Assembly: GCA_018262505.1 (NCBI GenBank)
Contig: JAGSYV010000030.1
Span: 1 to 39,988, forward strand
Length of the DNA stretch: 39,988 bases
Direction: 5' to 3'
Origin: Pseudomonadota bacterium
GTDB taxonomy: Bacteria; Pseudomonadota; Alphaproteobacteria; Rhizobiales; Pleomorphomonadaceae
Positions 1 through 8,251 of this stretch are shown here, piece by piece (the stretch's first letter is position 1; every line of letters begins with the position of its first letter). The notes under the pieces are model-generated. The model did not search any database. It worked only from the letters and a program-made list of their open reading frames with translations, and was not told where the DNA came from. The position numbers and the translations under genes were made by a program.

Positions 1-18
1 GATATCGGTCCAAGTCAT
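1..18 (-). CDS. 5' end of a gene leaving the left edge; possibly GcrA-like
   Basis: On the minus strand an ATG at 18-16 follows a good GGAGGA ribosome-binding site four bases upstream and opens a frame reading MTWTDI before the window ends. GcrA-type cell-cycle regulators of alphaproteobacteria commonly begin with MxWTD, which is the only reason for the suggestion. Six residues cannot prove a family. An upstream in-frame ATG at 30-28 is a weaker alternative start. Confidence 0.3.
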
Positions 19-209
19 CGGATCCTCCATTTGTCTCGACAACAAACGAGAATCACAACCGACTGATATCGCTCAACATCTTTTTAGGCGGGCTCTAAGT
101 GGGGACCCCGTTGAGGAATGCACGCGAAGCCCACGGCATCCTCTGTATTAATCCTCTCGCGTCACGCGTCCCAACAACGCCAACGTGAATCCCAACTCAT
201 CCTATGTTC

Positions 210-237
210 TTGCCATTTGGCGTGATTCGCCTATATT
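210..237 (+). promoter_or_regulatory. Promoter of the Xre/RES toxin-antitoxin pair
   Basis: A -35 like TTGCCA (210-215) and a -10 like TATATT (232-237) are 16 bp apart. The spacer holds a small dyad, GGCG-N5-CGCC (219-231), a plausible autoregulation site for the antitoxin. The start site would fall near 244, directly before the first ATG at 246. The rest of 31-209 shows no gene. Confidence 0.5.
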
Positions 238-260
238 AACGACAAATGACAGGACGGACC

Positions 261-677
261 ATGATGCTGCAACCCATCGAAGCCACCCCGATCGAGCGCA
301 CTGAAGGCGCCGCCATCACCGACGAGGAAGCGGCGGCGTTGGCGCGGGCGACGGTCAATCTGTTCAAGGCGTGGAAGCTCAGCGATGCCGAGGCGACGAC
401 GCTGCTCGGTGGGCTGTCGACGCGCACCTGGGCGCGCTGGAAGGAGGGCAGCATCGGCCGGATCGACCGCGATCTCCGCATGCGCATGGCGCACCTGATG
501 GGCATCCACAAGGGGCTGCGTTATCTCTTCAAGGAGCCGGCGCGCGGCTACGAGTGGGTGCGAAAGCCCAACGACACCTTCGACGGCCAGTCGGCGCTCG
601 AGCTGATGCTGCGCGGCGAGTTGTCGGATCTCGCGGACATGCGCGCCTATCTCGACGCCGAGCGGGGCGCGTGGTGA
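261..677 (+). CDS. Xre/MbcA/ParS-type antitoxin of a RES system
   Basis: This 138-residue protein has the arrangement of the Xre/MbcA/ParS antitoxins that bind RES-domain toxins. It has an N-terminal helical DNA-binding half (about residues 18-60, with a WARW-type helix) and a C-terminal toxin-binding part (about 65-138) with the usual short helices and the GYEWVRKPN stretch. I place the start at ATG 261 because AGGA at 251-254 is six bases upstream; an ATG at 246 is possible but would leave almost no leader. Its stop overlaps the GTG of the toxin gene, so the two are translationally coupled. It should neutralise the toxin and repress the shared promoter, as known for the family. Confidence 0.85.
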   Translation: MMLQPIEATPIERTEGAAITDEEAAALARATVNLFKAWKLSDAEATTLLGGLSTRTWARWKEGSIGRIDRDLRMRMAHLMGIHKGLRYLFKEPARGYEWVRKPNDTFDGQSALELMLRGELSDLADMRAYLDAERGAW

Positions 678-1387
678 CGGGGGAGGTCGCTGGGGTTGTC
701 CGGCGGCGTGTCACGTGGCCGAAAACCTACCGAATTATCCGCTCGATCCACCCGCCGATCGACCTGTTCGAGGATATCGCTGACCCGCACGACTGGGAGG
801 CGCTGGCGGCCGTCGAGGCGAAGACCAATCCGCGGGTGCGCGGCCTGATCGGCGATCTTTCCAAGGTGCCCAAGGGGAGGCGGGTCGGTGGCCCCAATGC
901 CAGCTACCTGATGGCGCCCTTCGTCCATTGCTCGCCGCTCCGGCCCGGTCGCTTCACCGACGGCAGCTATGGCCTCTATTATGCCGGCGACAGCGAGGAC
1001 GTGGCGATCGCCGAGACCATCTATCACCACCAGCGCTTCATGGCGGCGACCAGGGAAGCGCCGGGCTGGACGTCGGATTTCCGCGTGCTGGTGGGGGCGG
1101 TTGATGCCGATCTCGACGACGTCGGCACTGTTCCGGGCGCGCTCGATCCCGACGATTACGGCGCCTCGCAAGGCTTGGGGCGTCGCTTACGCGCCGCCGG
1201 CAGCGACGGCGTGGTCTATCCGAGCGTGCGGAAAACCGGCGGCTGGTGCATCGGCCTCTTCTGGCCGGACGTGATCCCCATCCCGGTGCAGGGGACGCAC
1301 AACTGCTACCACTGGAACGGGACACGGGTGGATTTCGTCAAGCGCTACGACGCAGGCGAGACGAACACGGTGTTCGAGGTGATCTAG
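674..1387 (+). CDS. RES-domain toxin
   Basis: The 237-residue protein matches the RES domain, whose members degrade NAD+ or ADP-ribosylate a target such as Prs. The three residue types that name the family can be placed: Arg near residues 20-23 (TYRIIRS), Glu at about 114 (AIAETIYHH) and Ser at about 184 (YPSVRKTGG). The start is GTG 674, overlapping the antitoxin stop (GTGA). The open frame continues upstream inside the antitoxin gene, but that part has no RES homology. Intact and probably active. Which RES chemistry it uses cannot be told from sequence. Confidence 0.88.
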   Translation: MTGEVAGVVRRRVTWPKTYRIIRSIHPPIDLFEDIADPHDWEALAAVEAKTNPRVRGLIGDLSKVPKGRRVGGPNASYLMAPFVHCSPLRPGRFTDGSYGLYYAGDSEDVAIAETIYHHQRFMAATREAPGWTSDFRVLVGAVDADLDDVGTVPGALDPDDYGASQGLGRRLRAAGSDGVVYPSVRKTGGWCIGLFWPDVIPIPVQGTHNCYHWNGTRVDFVKRYDAGETNTVFEVI

Positions 1388-1430
1388 CATCCGCCCGAAA
1401 AGTTGCAGACTTTTCGGACAAGCGTATGCG
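1387..1430 (+). repeat. Intergenic palindromic repeat, copy 1
   Basis: An imperfect long hairpin right after the RES stop codon. Its core is CCGAAAAGT-TGCAG-ACTTTTCGG and its outer arms are GCATcCG and CGtATGC. A close copy is at 7041-7086. It may also serve as a transcription end for the toxin gene. Confidence 0.65.
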
Positions 1431-1640
1431 GGGAGGAACCATCCGAGGAGACTTTCCGATCGCCGGTGAGGGTATGAAACTCAACGCCTGGACTGTGGAT
1501 CGGTCCGCTATTTAAACCTGTCTTTTGCAACTCTCGTTATATGATCGGATGCCTCTTTCAAAAGGGTGGCCCGTTGGCAGCCGGCGCCGCCCTGGTCGGG
1601 CGCGGTCGGCGTTGGAATCCAGGTTTCGTGGCGGTGCGAT

Positions 1641-2969
1641 ATGGGTGTGTCCTCGATGTCTGTCTTGAGCCGCTCTGCCTGGCTCGCCGCGTTTCTGGTG
1701 ACGCTGTCCGGCCCCGCCCTGGCGTTCGACACCGATTTTTACACGCGAGACAAGTTTTACGGTACCAGTGGCAACTGGTCGATTTCCATCAATCTGGCCA
1801 GAAAATCCTGTTTCATGAACACGACGTACAACGATGACACGACCATCGAAGTCGGCGGTGACCACGGCGACAGCCAGCTCACCTATTACATGATGTTCGG
1901 CAATCCGAACTGGACCTACAAGGAAAGCCAGGAATATGCAGTTGTCGTTCGATACGATCGGCGCAGTACCTGGAACGGCGACGGTGTTGGCGTCAAGATA
2001 AATGCCCTTCATGGCGCGGCGATAGAAGGCATCAAGGAGGCCGTCGTCTCCGAATTTGCCGGCATGAACACGCTGACTCTCAAGATCGGTAGCAAAAACC
2101 ACGGCAATTACGATCTGGCCGGCAGTCGAAAAGCTCTTGCCCAGATGTTCGCCTGCATCAAGGAAATCGAGGACGGAAGCCTCTCCCTTGACGCCATCGC
2201 CCAGGACTATGAAGCCGGCAACACCACACCGTCGACGAAGGGGGACGACGGGGGCAGGCGAGACGAGGGGGCCGTCGATGGCGGGGAGAGCGAGAAGAAG
2301 GGGGCGGAGAGTGGCAAGGGGCCGATGTACTCCACCGGCACCGGTTTCTTCGTCAACGGCGACGGCTACCTGTTGACCAATGCCCACGTGGTCGACGGCT
2401 GCCAGGATGCCTTCGTGCGGCGCGGCAGCGCGGACATCACACCGGCTGCCATCATCGCGCGCGAGAAGACCAACGACCTCGCCCTGCTGAAAATCGACGG
2501 CAAGACCGCTGCCTTCGGCAAGTTCCGAGGAACGCCGCAGATCCGTCTTGGCGACACCATCGTCGTGTTCGGTTACCCGCTGACGGGCTACCTGTCGAGC
2601 AGCGGCAACCTCGGCACGGGCCTCGTGTCGTCGCTGGCCGGCTCGGGCGACGACGTGACCCAGATGCAGATCTCGGCGCCGGTGCAGAGCGGCAACAGCG
2701 GCGGTGCCGTGGTAGACCAATCCGGTCATGTGGTCGGCATCGTTGTTGCCAAATCGAACATTCAGGCGCGGGGCACCGCCGAACATCCCGACATCGAAGT
2801 GATTCAGAATGTCAATTTCGCCATCAAGGCCGGCTTGGCGCAGTTCTTCCTCGACGCCAATCAGGTGAGCTATGACATCGAGCCGCCGGGCGACGACATG
2901 AAGACCCCCGATGTGGCGGCCATCGCCCGAAATTTCACCGCGCAGGTGATGTGCGAGATCAAGAAGTAG
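1641..2969 (+). CDS. Secreted trypsin-like serine protease (S1C/HtrA-like, no PDZ)
   Basis: This 442-residue protein has a signal peptide (about residues 1-28, ending GPALA), a roughly 170-residue N-terminal domain of unknown family, a charged Gly/Lys/Glu-rich linker near 200-235, and a chymotrypsin-fold protease domain. The triad is complete: His249 (NAHVVDG), Asp279 (NDLALLK) and Ser353 (GNSGG). The likely site is the periplasm. No PDZ domain follows, so it is not a DegP orthologue. I start at ATG 1641 because it gives a proper signal peptide; the frame is open back to 1566. A tandem paralogue follows 65 bp later with the same domain order. The substrate is unknown. Confidence 0.85.
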   Translation: MGVSSMSVLSRSAWLAAFLVTLSGPALAFDTDFYTRDKFYGTSGNWSISINLARKSCFMNTTYNDDTTIEVGGDHGDSQLTYYMMFGNPNWTYKESQEYAVVVRYDRRSTWNGDGVGVKINALHGAAIEGIKEAVVSEFAGMNTLTLKIGSKNHGNYDLAGSRKALAQMFACIKEIEDGSLSLDAIAQDYEAGNTTPSTKGDDGGRRDEGAVDGGESEKKGAESGKGPMYSTGTGFFVNGDGYLLTNAHVVDGCQDAFVRRGSADITPAAIIAREKTNDLALLKIDGKTAAFGKFRGTPQIRLGDTIVVFGYPLTGYLSSSGNLGTGLVSSLAGSGDDVTQMQISAPVQSGNSGGAVVDQSGHVVGIVVAKSNIQARGTAEHPDIEVIQNVNFAIKAGLAQFFLDANQVSYDIEPPGDDMKTPDVAAIARNFTAQVMCEIKK

Positions 2970-3034
2970 CTGTCTTGCCTTATATTGAAATGCCACGCCC
3001 GCAATCTCGGCGGGTAGACGCCGGGTATCCGTCC

Positions 3035-4291
3035 ATGTTTTTCCCAAGTCGTCATGCCTGGTTCGCCGTGATCCTGACCGTGCTATGCGGTCCGGCTTTG
3101 GCGCTCGATGGCCAGTATTACTCGACCGCCAAGGTATATCGGATGCCCGACCACTGGCTTGTCGGCATCAACCTTTTTCGGAAATCCTGTTTCGTCGTTG
3201 CAAATTATTCGGACAAGGCGAATGTCGAGATGGGAGTGGACCGGAGCCGGGGCGAGCCCAGATATTACATGGCGTTCTTCAGCCGCAACTGGGGATACGA
3301 GCCAGACCGGGACTATGAGGTGATCGTCAAATACGACGGCAAGAGCGTGTGGAAAGGCAAGGGCGTGGGTTTCACGCTCAATGCCACGCGCGGTGTCGGT
3401 ATTGAGGATATTCCGGCCGCCATCGTGGAGAAGGCGCCGGCCCAGCTCAAGGTCAGCTTCATGATCGGCGGGCGCGGTTATAACCGCTACCCCTTGGCCG
3501 GCATTCGCGACGCTCTGACCGGCATGGGCGACTGCATCCGGGAGATCGAGGATGAACGCATCTCGCTGGCGGCGATCGCCAGGGAGTTCGAGCCCGGCGG
3601 CGCGGCGCGGAACGGAGACCGCCATCGCGGCAAGGAGACCGTGGCGGGCGGTGAGGAGGGGGAAAGGCGATGGCCGGTCGAAAAGAGCCGCCTCAGGGCG
3701 TCGAAGGCTTTCACGGGCACCGGCTTCTTTGTCAACGCCGATGGCTATCTTCTGACCAACGCCCAGATGGCCGATAAATGTGAGAATGCCATGGTGCGCC
3801 ATGGCGGCACCGACGTTCAGCCGGCCGCCATTGTGGCGAGCGACAGAACCAACGATCTTGCCATCCTCAAGGTGGCCCGGAAGAGCCCGGCTTTCGGCAA
3901 GTTCCGCGGCGCGCCGCAGATCCGCCTCGGCGACTCCATCGTGGTGTTCGGCTACCCGCCCACCGGATTCGATAACATCACCATGGGGCGGGTGTCGGCG
4001 CTGGCCGGCGCGGGCGACGACGTGACCCGGTTGCGGATCTCTGCGCCGGTGCAGAGTGGCGACAGCGGCGGCGCGGTGATCGATCAGTCGGGGCACGTGG
4101 TGGGCGTCGTCGTTGCAGGGGGGATCCAGAACGTCAACTTCGCCATCAAGGCCGGCATCGCCCAGTTCTTCCTCGACGCCAACCAGGTGCAGTATGACGT
4201 CGAAGCGCCGGGCGACGACCTGAAGACGCCGGACGTGGTGGACATCGCCCGGAATTTCAGCGTGCAGGTGGCGTGCGAAGTGAAGCGATAA
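3035..4291 (+). CDS. Tandem paralogue of the protease with catalytic His replaced by Gln
   Basis: 418 residues, the same architecture as the preceding gene: signal peptide (about 1-25, ending GPALA), N-terminal domain, charged linker and trypsin-like domain. The motif NAHVVDG of copy 1 reads NAQMADK here: Gln244 (CAG at 3764-3766) stands where the catalytic His should be. Asp274 (NDLAILK) and Ser344 (GDSGG) are kept. The frame is otherwise intact, so it looks like a maintained pseudoprotease, perhaps binding the same ligand or regulating its neighbour. Start ATG 3035 gives the best signal peptide; ATG 2990 and 2951 are in frame upstream. Co-transcription with copy 1 is likely. Confidence 0.85.
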   Translation: MFFPSRHAWFAVILTVLCGPALALDGQYYSTAKVYRMPDHWLVGINLFRKSCFVVANYSDKANVEMGVDRSRGEPRYYMAFFSRNWGYEPDRDYEVIVKYDGKSVWKGKGVGFTLNATRGVGIEDIPAAIVEKAPAQLKVSFMIGGRGYNRYPLAGIRDALTGMGDCIREIEDERISLAAIAREFEPGGAARNGDRHRGKETVAGGEEGERRWPVEKSRLRASKAFTGTGFFVNADGYLLTNAQMADKCENAMVRHGGTDVQPAAIVASDRTNDLAILKVARKSPAFGKFRGAPQIRLGDSIVVFGYPPTGFDNITMGRVSALAGAGDDVTRLRISAPVQSGDSGGAVIDQSGHVVGVVVAGGIQNVNFAIKAGIAQFFLDANQVQYDVEAPGDDLKTPDVVDIARNFSVQVACEVKR

Positions 4292-4330
4292 GGCTGTCGC
4301 CGCCGGTGATCGGGGGAGGCTCCGCCGTTC

Positions 4331-5029
4331 CTATTCGATCTTGGCCCGCAAGAAGCTGGCCTTGATGTCGATGGCCGGTTTGGCGCCGAGGGTGTTGGGG
4401 AGGGCGCTGTCGACCAGGGCGGCGGCGGCCTCCACCTTGTAGCTCACCTTGGTGCCGGAGACGAAGCCGAGGTGCGTGTCGAGCGCGCGGGCGTTAAGGG
4501 CGATGGTCTCGGTGTTGTCGACCCGGTCGAAGGTGAGGTTGGAGCGCAGGGCGTCGCCCTTCATGACGAGCGAGCCGGCGTGGCCGCGGAAGGTGACGTC
4601 GGCCGCCTTGCTGTCGAGCAGCACCGAGGAGAATTCGCCCTTGAGGCTCACTTGCGCCGCCGCCTGCTCGATGCTGACGGCGCTCGCCTTGGGCAGGTTG
4701 GCCCTCAGTTCGACGACGCATTCCGACGGGTCCGGCCAGGGCGTGCCGACATCGACGGTGAGCGTGCCGCCCTCGACGCTCATTCGCCCGGCCGAGCGGC
4801 AATCGCTGCCGAGGAGAAGCGAATACCACCTGGAGAACCAGCCGGAGCGGCGGCCGCTCAGCGTCGCCTCATAGGGTCCATCGCCGGTGGTGAGGGCGAT
4901 GGAGCTGGCGTCGCCCGTAATGGAAATGGCGGTGACGGTCGAGAGGTCGAGGCGCTGCGCATCGTCGGCGGCGGCGAAGGCGGGCAGGGCGGATATCAGA
5001 AGAAGCGAGGCGGTCAGTCTGGCGATCAT
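4331..5029 (-). CDS. Exported beta-rich protein of unknown function
   Basis: 232 residues with a clear signal peptide (about 1-20, ending PAFA), then a repetitive pattern of short beta strands with alternating hydrophobic residues and Ser/Thr, as in DUF4097/DUF2807-type beta-helical proteins. Two cysteines at about residues 77 and 104 could form a disulfide in the periplasm. It is convergent with the protease pair and 39 bp from it. I do not recognise a precise family and assign no function. Confidence 0.65.
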   Translation of the reverse strand: MIARLTASLLLISALPAFAAADDAQRLDLSTVTAISITGDASSIALTTGDGPYEATLSGRRSGWFSRWYSLLLGSDCRSAGRMSVEGGTLTVDVGTPWPDPSECVVELRANLPKASAVSIEQAAAQVSLKGEFSSVLLDSKAADVTFRGHAGSLVMKGDALRSNLTFDRVDNTETIALNARALDTHLGFVSGTKVSYKVEAAAALVDSALPNTLGAKPAIDIKASFLRAKIE

Positions 5030-5120
5030 GGCTGGCTCCCATCGAGTTTGCCCGATGGATTTGCCCCGTCACCCAGCATCGCGCGACCTCGAACGCGATC
5101 TAGGACGGGAAAGGCTGAAT

Positions 5121-6011
5121 TTACGCCGCCGCCGCTCGCTCGCGCGAGGCCTTGATGTCGCGGCCGGGCGGCAAACCGAACAGCCTTGCATATTCGCGGT
5201 TGAACTGGTGGACGCTTTCATAACCCACCTCATAGGCGGCGAGGCTGGCGCTGCGGCCTTCCGACAGCATCAGCCGCCGGGCTTCGATGAGGCGCAGCTG
5301 CTTCTGAAATTGCAGCGGCGACAGCGAGGTGATCGCCTTGAAATGCTGGTGGAAGGCCGAGGGGCTGAGGCCGGCGATATCGGCAAGGCGCTCCACGCGG
5401 ATGGGCGCGGCAAACTCGGCGCGCAGCACGGCGATGGCGCGGGAGATGCGCTGGGCGTGGCTATCCTTGACGCCAAGGCTGCGGATGGCGCTGCCGTGCC
5501 GGCCGGCCAGGAGCCAGTAATGCAGCTCGCGCAGCAGCTGGTTTCCGAGCACGGGCAGGGCGGCGGGCCGGTCGAGGAGGCGCATCAGGCGAAGCGCCGC
5601 GTCGGCCACTTCGGCGTCGGTCGGCTCGACGCGGACGGACGGGCCCTGTGGTGAGGGGGCGGCGGCCATCTCCATGCCGAGTTCCTCGATGAGGTGGAGG
5701 TCGAGTTCCAGCACCAGCGAGAAATAGGGCGCGGCGGGGCTGGCCTCGGTGATCTGGCTGACGGTGGGCACGTCGGCAGAGATCAGCAGAGATGCGCCGG
5801 CGCCGAAATCCAGGGTTTCCGCGCCGATGGTCACCCGTTTGCCACCCTGCAGCACCAGCGCCACCAGCGGCCGGTTGATGGCGTATTGCAGTGCACTGGG
5901 CACGGTGGCGCGGATGGCGGCGAGGCCCGGGATCGGTGTCGGCGCGACCCCAGCCGCGTCGGCATGGACGGCGGCGTGACGGCGTACGGCGGAGAGCAGC
6001 GTTTCGGTCAT
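5121..6011 (-). CDS. AraC-family transcriptional regulator
   Basis: 296 residues. The N-terminal half resembles the AraC_N ligand-binding domain found in regulators of oxidoreductase genes. The C-terminal hundred residues hold two helix-turn-helix motifs, including the LAAYEVGYESVHQFNREYARLFG signature region (from about residue 255) that ends in the GLPP motif. It is transcribed away from the short-chain dehydrogenase gene at 6240, with 228 bp between them, so that gene is its likely target. The effector is unknown. Confidence 0.88.
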   Translation of the reverse strand: MTETLLSAVRRHAAVHADAAGVAPTPIPGLAAIRATVPSALQYAINRPLVALVLQGGKRVTIGAETLDFGAGASLLISADVPTVSQITEASPAAPYFSLVLELDLHLIEELGMEMAAAPSPQGPSVRVEPTDAEVADAALRLMRLLDRPAALPVLGNQLLRELHYWLLAGRHGSAIRSLGVKDSHAQRISRAIAVLRAEFAAPIRVERLADIAGLSPSAFHQHFKAITSLSPLQFQKQLRLIEARRLMLSEGRSASLAAYEVGYESVHQFNREYARLFGLPPGRDIKASRERAAAA

Positions 6012-6239
6012 GGACGGAATGATAGGCGCGACTACCTCGTGCGCGCAAGAAGGCGCGGAGGAATAGGCAAAGAGGCGCGAGATCCAGGCAAATATCGGCC
6101 CCCCAATGGTCGGGTGGAGGGTTCAACTGTGAAGGATCGGGCAAAAAGGCGGCAGCTTCAGGCAACCGCTTGTGAGCGCGGTGGATGATGATCATCTCGT
6201 CAACGGGACATCTGTCCTCAACCGCCAAGGAGACGGCAC

Positions 6240-6992
6240 ATGACCATCGCTCTCATTACCGGCGCCAATCGAGGCCTCGGCCGAAATGTCGCAACCAGCA
6301 TCGCCCGGCGCGGCGGCGACGTGATCGTTACCTATCGCGGTAACAAGGCCGAGGCCGACGCTGTGGTGTTCGAGATCGCCGCGCTTGGCCGCAAGGCGGT
6401 GGCGCTGAAGCTCGATGTCAGCGACATCAAGAGTTTCGCCGGCTTTGCCGAGATGCTTCGGACGACGCTTGCCGACGTCTGGGGCCGGGACAGCTTCGAT
6501 CATCTTGTTCACAACGCCGGCCACGGCGAGATGGCGCCTTTTGCCGAGACCACCGAGGCGCAGTTCGATAGCCTGTTCACCGTGCATGTGAAGGGGGTGT
6601 TCTTCCTGACGCAGGCGCTGTTGCCGATGATCGCCGATGGTGGCCGCATCATCACCTATTCCTCAGGGCTGACGCGCGTCTCCTACCCCGGCTTCTCGGC
6701 CTATTCGGCGGCCAAGGGGGCGATCGAGGTGCTGACGGTCTATCTCGCAAGAGAGCTCGGGGCGCGCGGCATCACCGCCAACTGCGTGGCGCCCGGGGCG
6801 ATCGCCACCGATTTCCTGGGCGGCGCGGTGCGCGACACGCCGGAGTATAACGCCGCCTTCGCCAACATGATCGCTTTGGGACGCGTCGGCCTGCCCGACG
6901 ACATCGGCCCGATGATCGCCAGTCTCTTGGGCGAGGACAATCGCTGGGTGACGGCGCAGCGGATTGAGGTGTCGGGCGGCCAGGTGATCTGA
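6240..6992 (+). CDS. Short-chain dehydrogenase/reductase
   Basis: 250 residues, the typical length of a classical SDR. The NAD(P)-binding motif TGANRGLG is at 7-14 and NAG at 92-94. The catalytic set is Ser141/142, Tyr155 and Lys159 (YSAAK). The C-terminal SGGQ motif is normal. It is divergent from an AraC regulator, a common arrangement for inducible oxidoreductases. Arg11 in the glycine motif and the ThrTyrArg segment after strand 2 suggest NADP preference, which is inference. The substrate cannot be predicted. Confidence 0.9.
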   Translation: MTIALITGANRGLGRNVATSIARRGGDVIVTYRGNKAEADAVVFEIAALGRKAVALKLDVSDIKSFAGFAEMLRTTLADVWGRDSFDHLVHNAGHGEMAPFAETTEAQFDSLFTVHVKGVFFLTQALLPMIADGGRIITYSSGLTRVSYPGFSAYSAAKGAIEVLTVYLARELGARGITANCVAPGAIATDFLGGAVRDTPEYNAAFANMIALGRVGLPDDIGPMIASLLGEDNRWVTAQRIEVSGGQVI

Positions 6993-7040
6993 CGGAGGAG
7001 AAAGCTGGAGCGAGGCGCGACGAGACGACATGTGCTAGGA

Positions 7041-7086
7041 CGCATTTGTCCGAAGAGTTGCAAGACTTTTCGGGCAAGCGAATGCG
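7041..7086 (+). repeat. Intergenic palindromic repeat, copy 2
   Basis: Second copy of the element at 1387-1430: outer arms CGCATT and AATGCG, inner arms around TCCGAAGAGT and ACTTTTCGGG. It lies between the SDR and the membrane-anchored AraC regulator. This is a REP-like palindromic unit rather than a gene-specific operator. Confidence 0.65.
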
Positions 7087-7106
7087 TGAGAGCCTGAGCC
7101 CGAGCC

Positions 7107-8150
7107 ATGATTTCGATCCCGCTGTCCTTCGTCGTCTCGCTCATCCTTTGCCTTATCCTCGTGCGGATGATCCGGCACGGTGCGGCCGAATTCGGGCTGT
7201 TTCCGCTGCTGGTGGGTGTGTTTGCCGTGCAGGCGACGGTGGCCGGGCTGAGCTGGGATGTCGGCTGGCAGCCGGCGCGGCTGATCCAGCCAGTGCTCGC
7301 AGCTGTGTTGCCGGCGCTGTCCTTCGCTGCCTTCGACCGGCTGCGCCACCACGATCGCCCTCGGCCGCTCTGGCCACACCTGCTGCCGGCGGTGGCGATC
7401 GCTCTGTTCGTCGCCTTCTGGCGGCTGCCGATCGATGTGGCGCTGTTCGTGATCTGCATGGGCTACGGCATCGCGCTGCTCGTCGTGGCGCGGCATGGGC
7501 CGAGTGCGCTTTCCGCCGTGCGTTTCAGCGATGAACGGACGGCCTATCACGCGCTGCTCGCCGTGGCGGCTCTGTTGATCATCACCGCCGCGGTCGACGC
7601 GGTGATCTCGATCGATCTGTTCCTCGGCAATGGCGACCGGGCGCGCACGCTGTTGATGGCCGCCAAGCTGGTGTGGCTGGGCGTTGCCGGCTATGCCGCC
7701 ACCGCGGCCGGCGACAGCCGCCCGGAAACTGAGACCGAGGCGGGAGCAGAGACGCGGCCGGCTGGGGAGGCGGCGCCCACGGGCGAGGAGGATACCTCCG
7801 AGGCGGATGCCGCCGTGGTCGGGCGCATCGAGGCGCTGATGGCGGAGAGGCAGCTCTATCGCGACCCCGATCTGACGCTGGAGCGGCTCGCCCGCCGCGC
7901 CGGCATTCCTGCCCGGCAGATCTCCGCAGCGCTCAACCGCGTCCATGGCCGCAACGTGTCGCAGATCGTCAACGAATACAGGGTGCGCGACGCGCAGCGG
8001 CGGCTCAAGGAGACCGACGAGCCGGTGACGGTGGTGATGCTGGAGGCCGGCTTCGGTACCAAATCCAACTTCAATCGCGAGTTCCTGCGCGTGACCGGCA
8101 TGACGCCCAGCGCCTACCGGCGGGCCGGCGGGGCAACTGCCAGCGCCTGA
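7107..8150 (+). CDS. AraC-family regulator with an N-terminal membrane domain
   Basis: 347 residues. The first about 200 contain some six to seven hydrophobic segments (roughly 1-20, 28-48, 60-78, 88-105, 112-128, 148-168, 180-198). An acidic linker (about 200-235, rich in Glu, Thr and Ala) follows, then a C-terminal AraC DNA-binding domain (about 245-340) ending in the MTPSAYRR motif. Such proteins act from the inner membrane and sense a membrane or periplasmic signal. The exported hydrolase gene begins 101 bp downstream on the same strand and is a plausible target. Confidence 0.85.
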   Translation: MISIPLSFVVSLILCLILVRMIRHGAAEFGLFPLLVGVFAVQATVAGLSWDVGWQPARLIQPVLAAVLPALSFAAFDRLRHHDRPRPLWPHLLPAVAIALFVAFWRLPIDVALFVICMGYGIALLVVARHGPSALSAVRFSDERTAYHALLAVAALLIITAAVDAVISIDLFLGNGDRARTLLMAAKLVWLGVAGYAATAAGDSRPETETEAGAETRPAGEAAPTGEEDTSEADAAVVGRIEALMAERQLYRDPDLTLERLARRAGIPARQISAALNRVHGRNVSQIVNEYRVRDAQRRLKETDEPVTVVMLEAGFGTKSNFNREFLRVTGMTPSAYRRAGGATASA

Positions 8151-8181
8151 ACGGGTCCTGGATCACGATGTTGGACGTCCT

Positions 8182-8193
8182 GAAACGCGTTTC
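8182..8193. promoter_or_regulatory. 12-bp perfect palindrome upstream of the hydrolase gene
   Basis: GAAACGCGTTTC is a perfect palindrome about 60 bp before the hydrolase start. It could be an operator, but no regulator is assigned and a site this short may be chance. Confidence 0.3.
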
Positions 8194-8251
8194 GGGGCGC
8201 ACGCCTGGTGTGTGGCATCCATCATTCAGGTCTCGAATGGAGACCTTGTCG

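Noticed and set aside
1512-3047. A 511-codon minus-strand frame across the first protease gene
   Set aside because: Shadow of a protein with signal peptide and catalytic motifs on the other strand.
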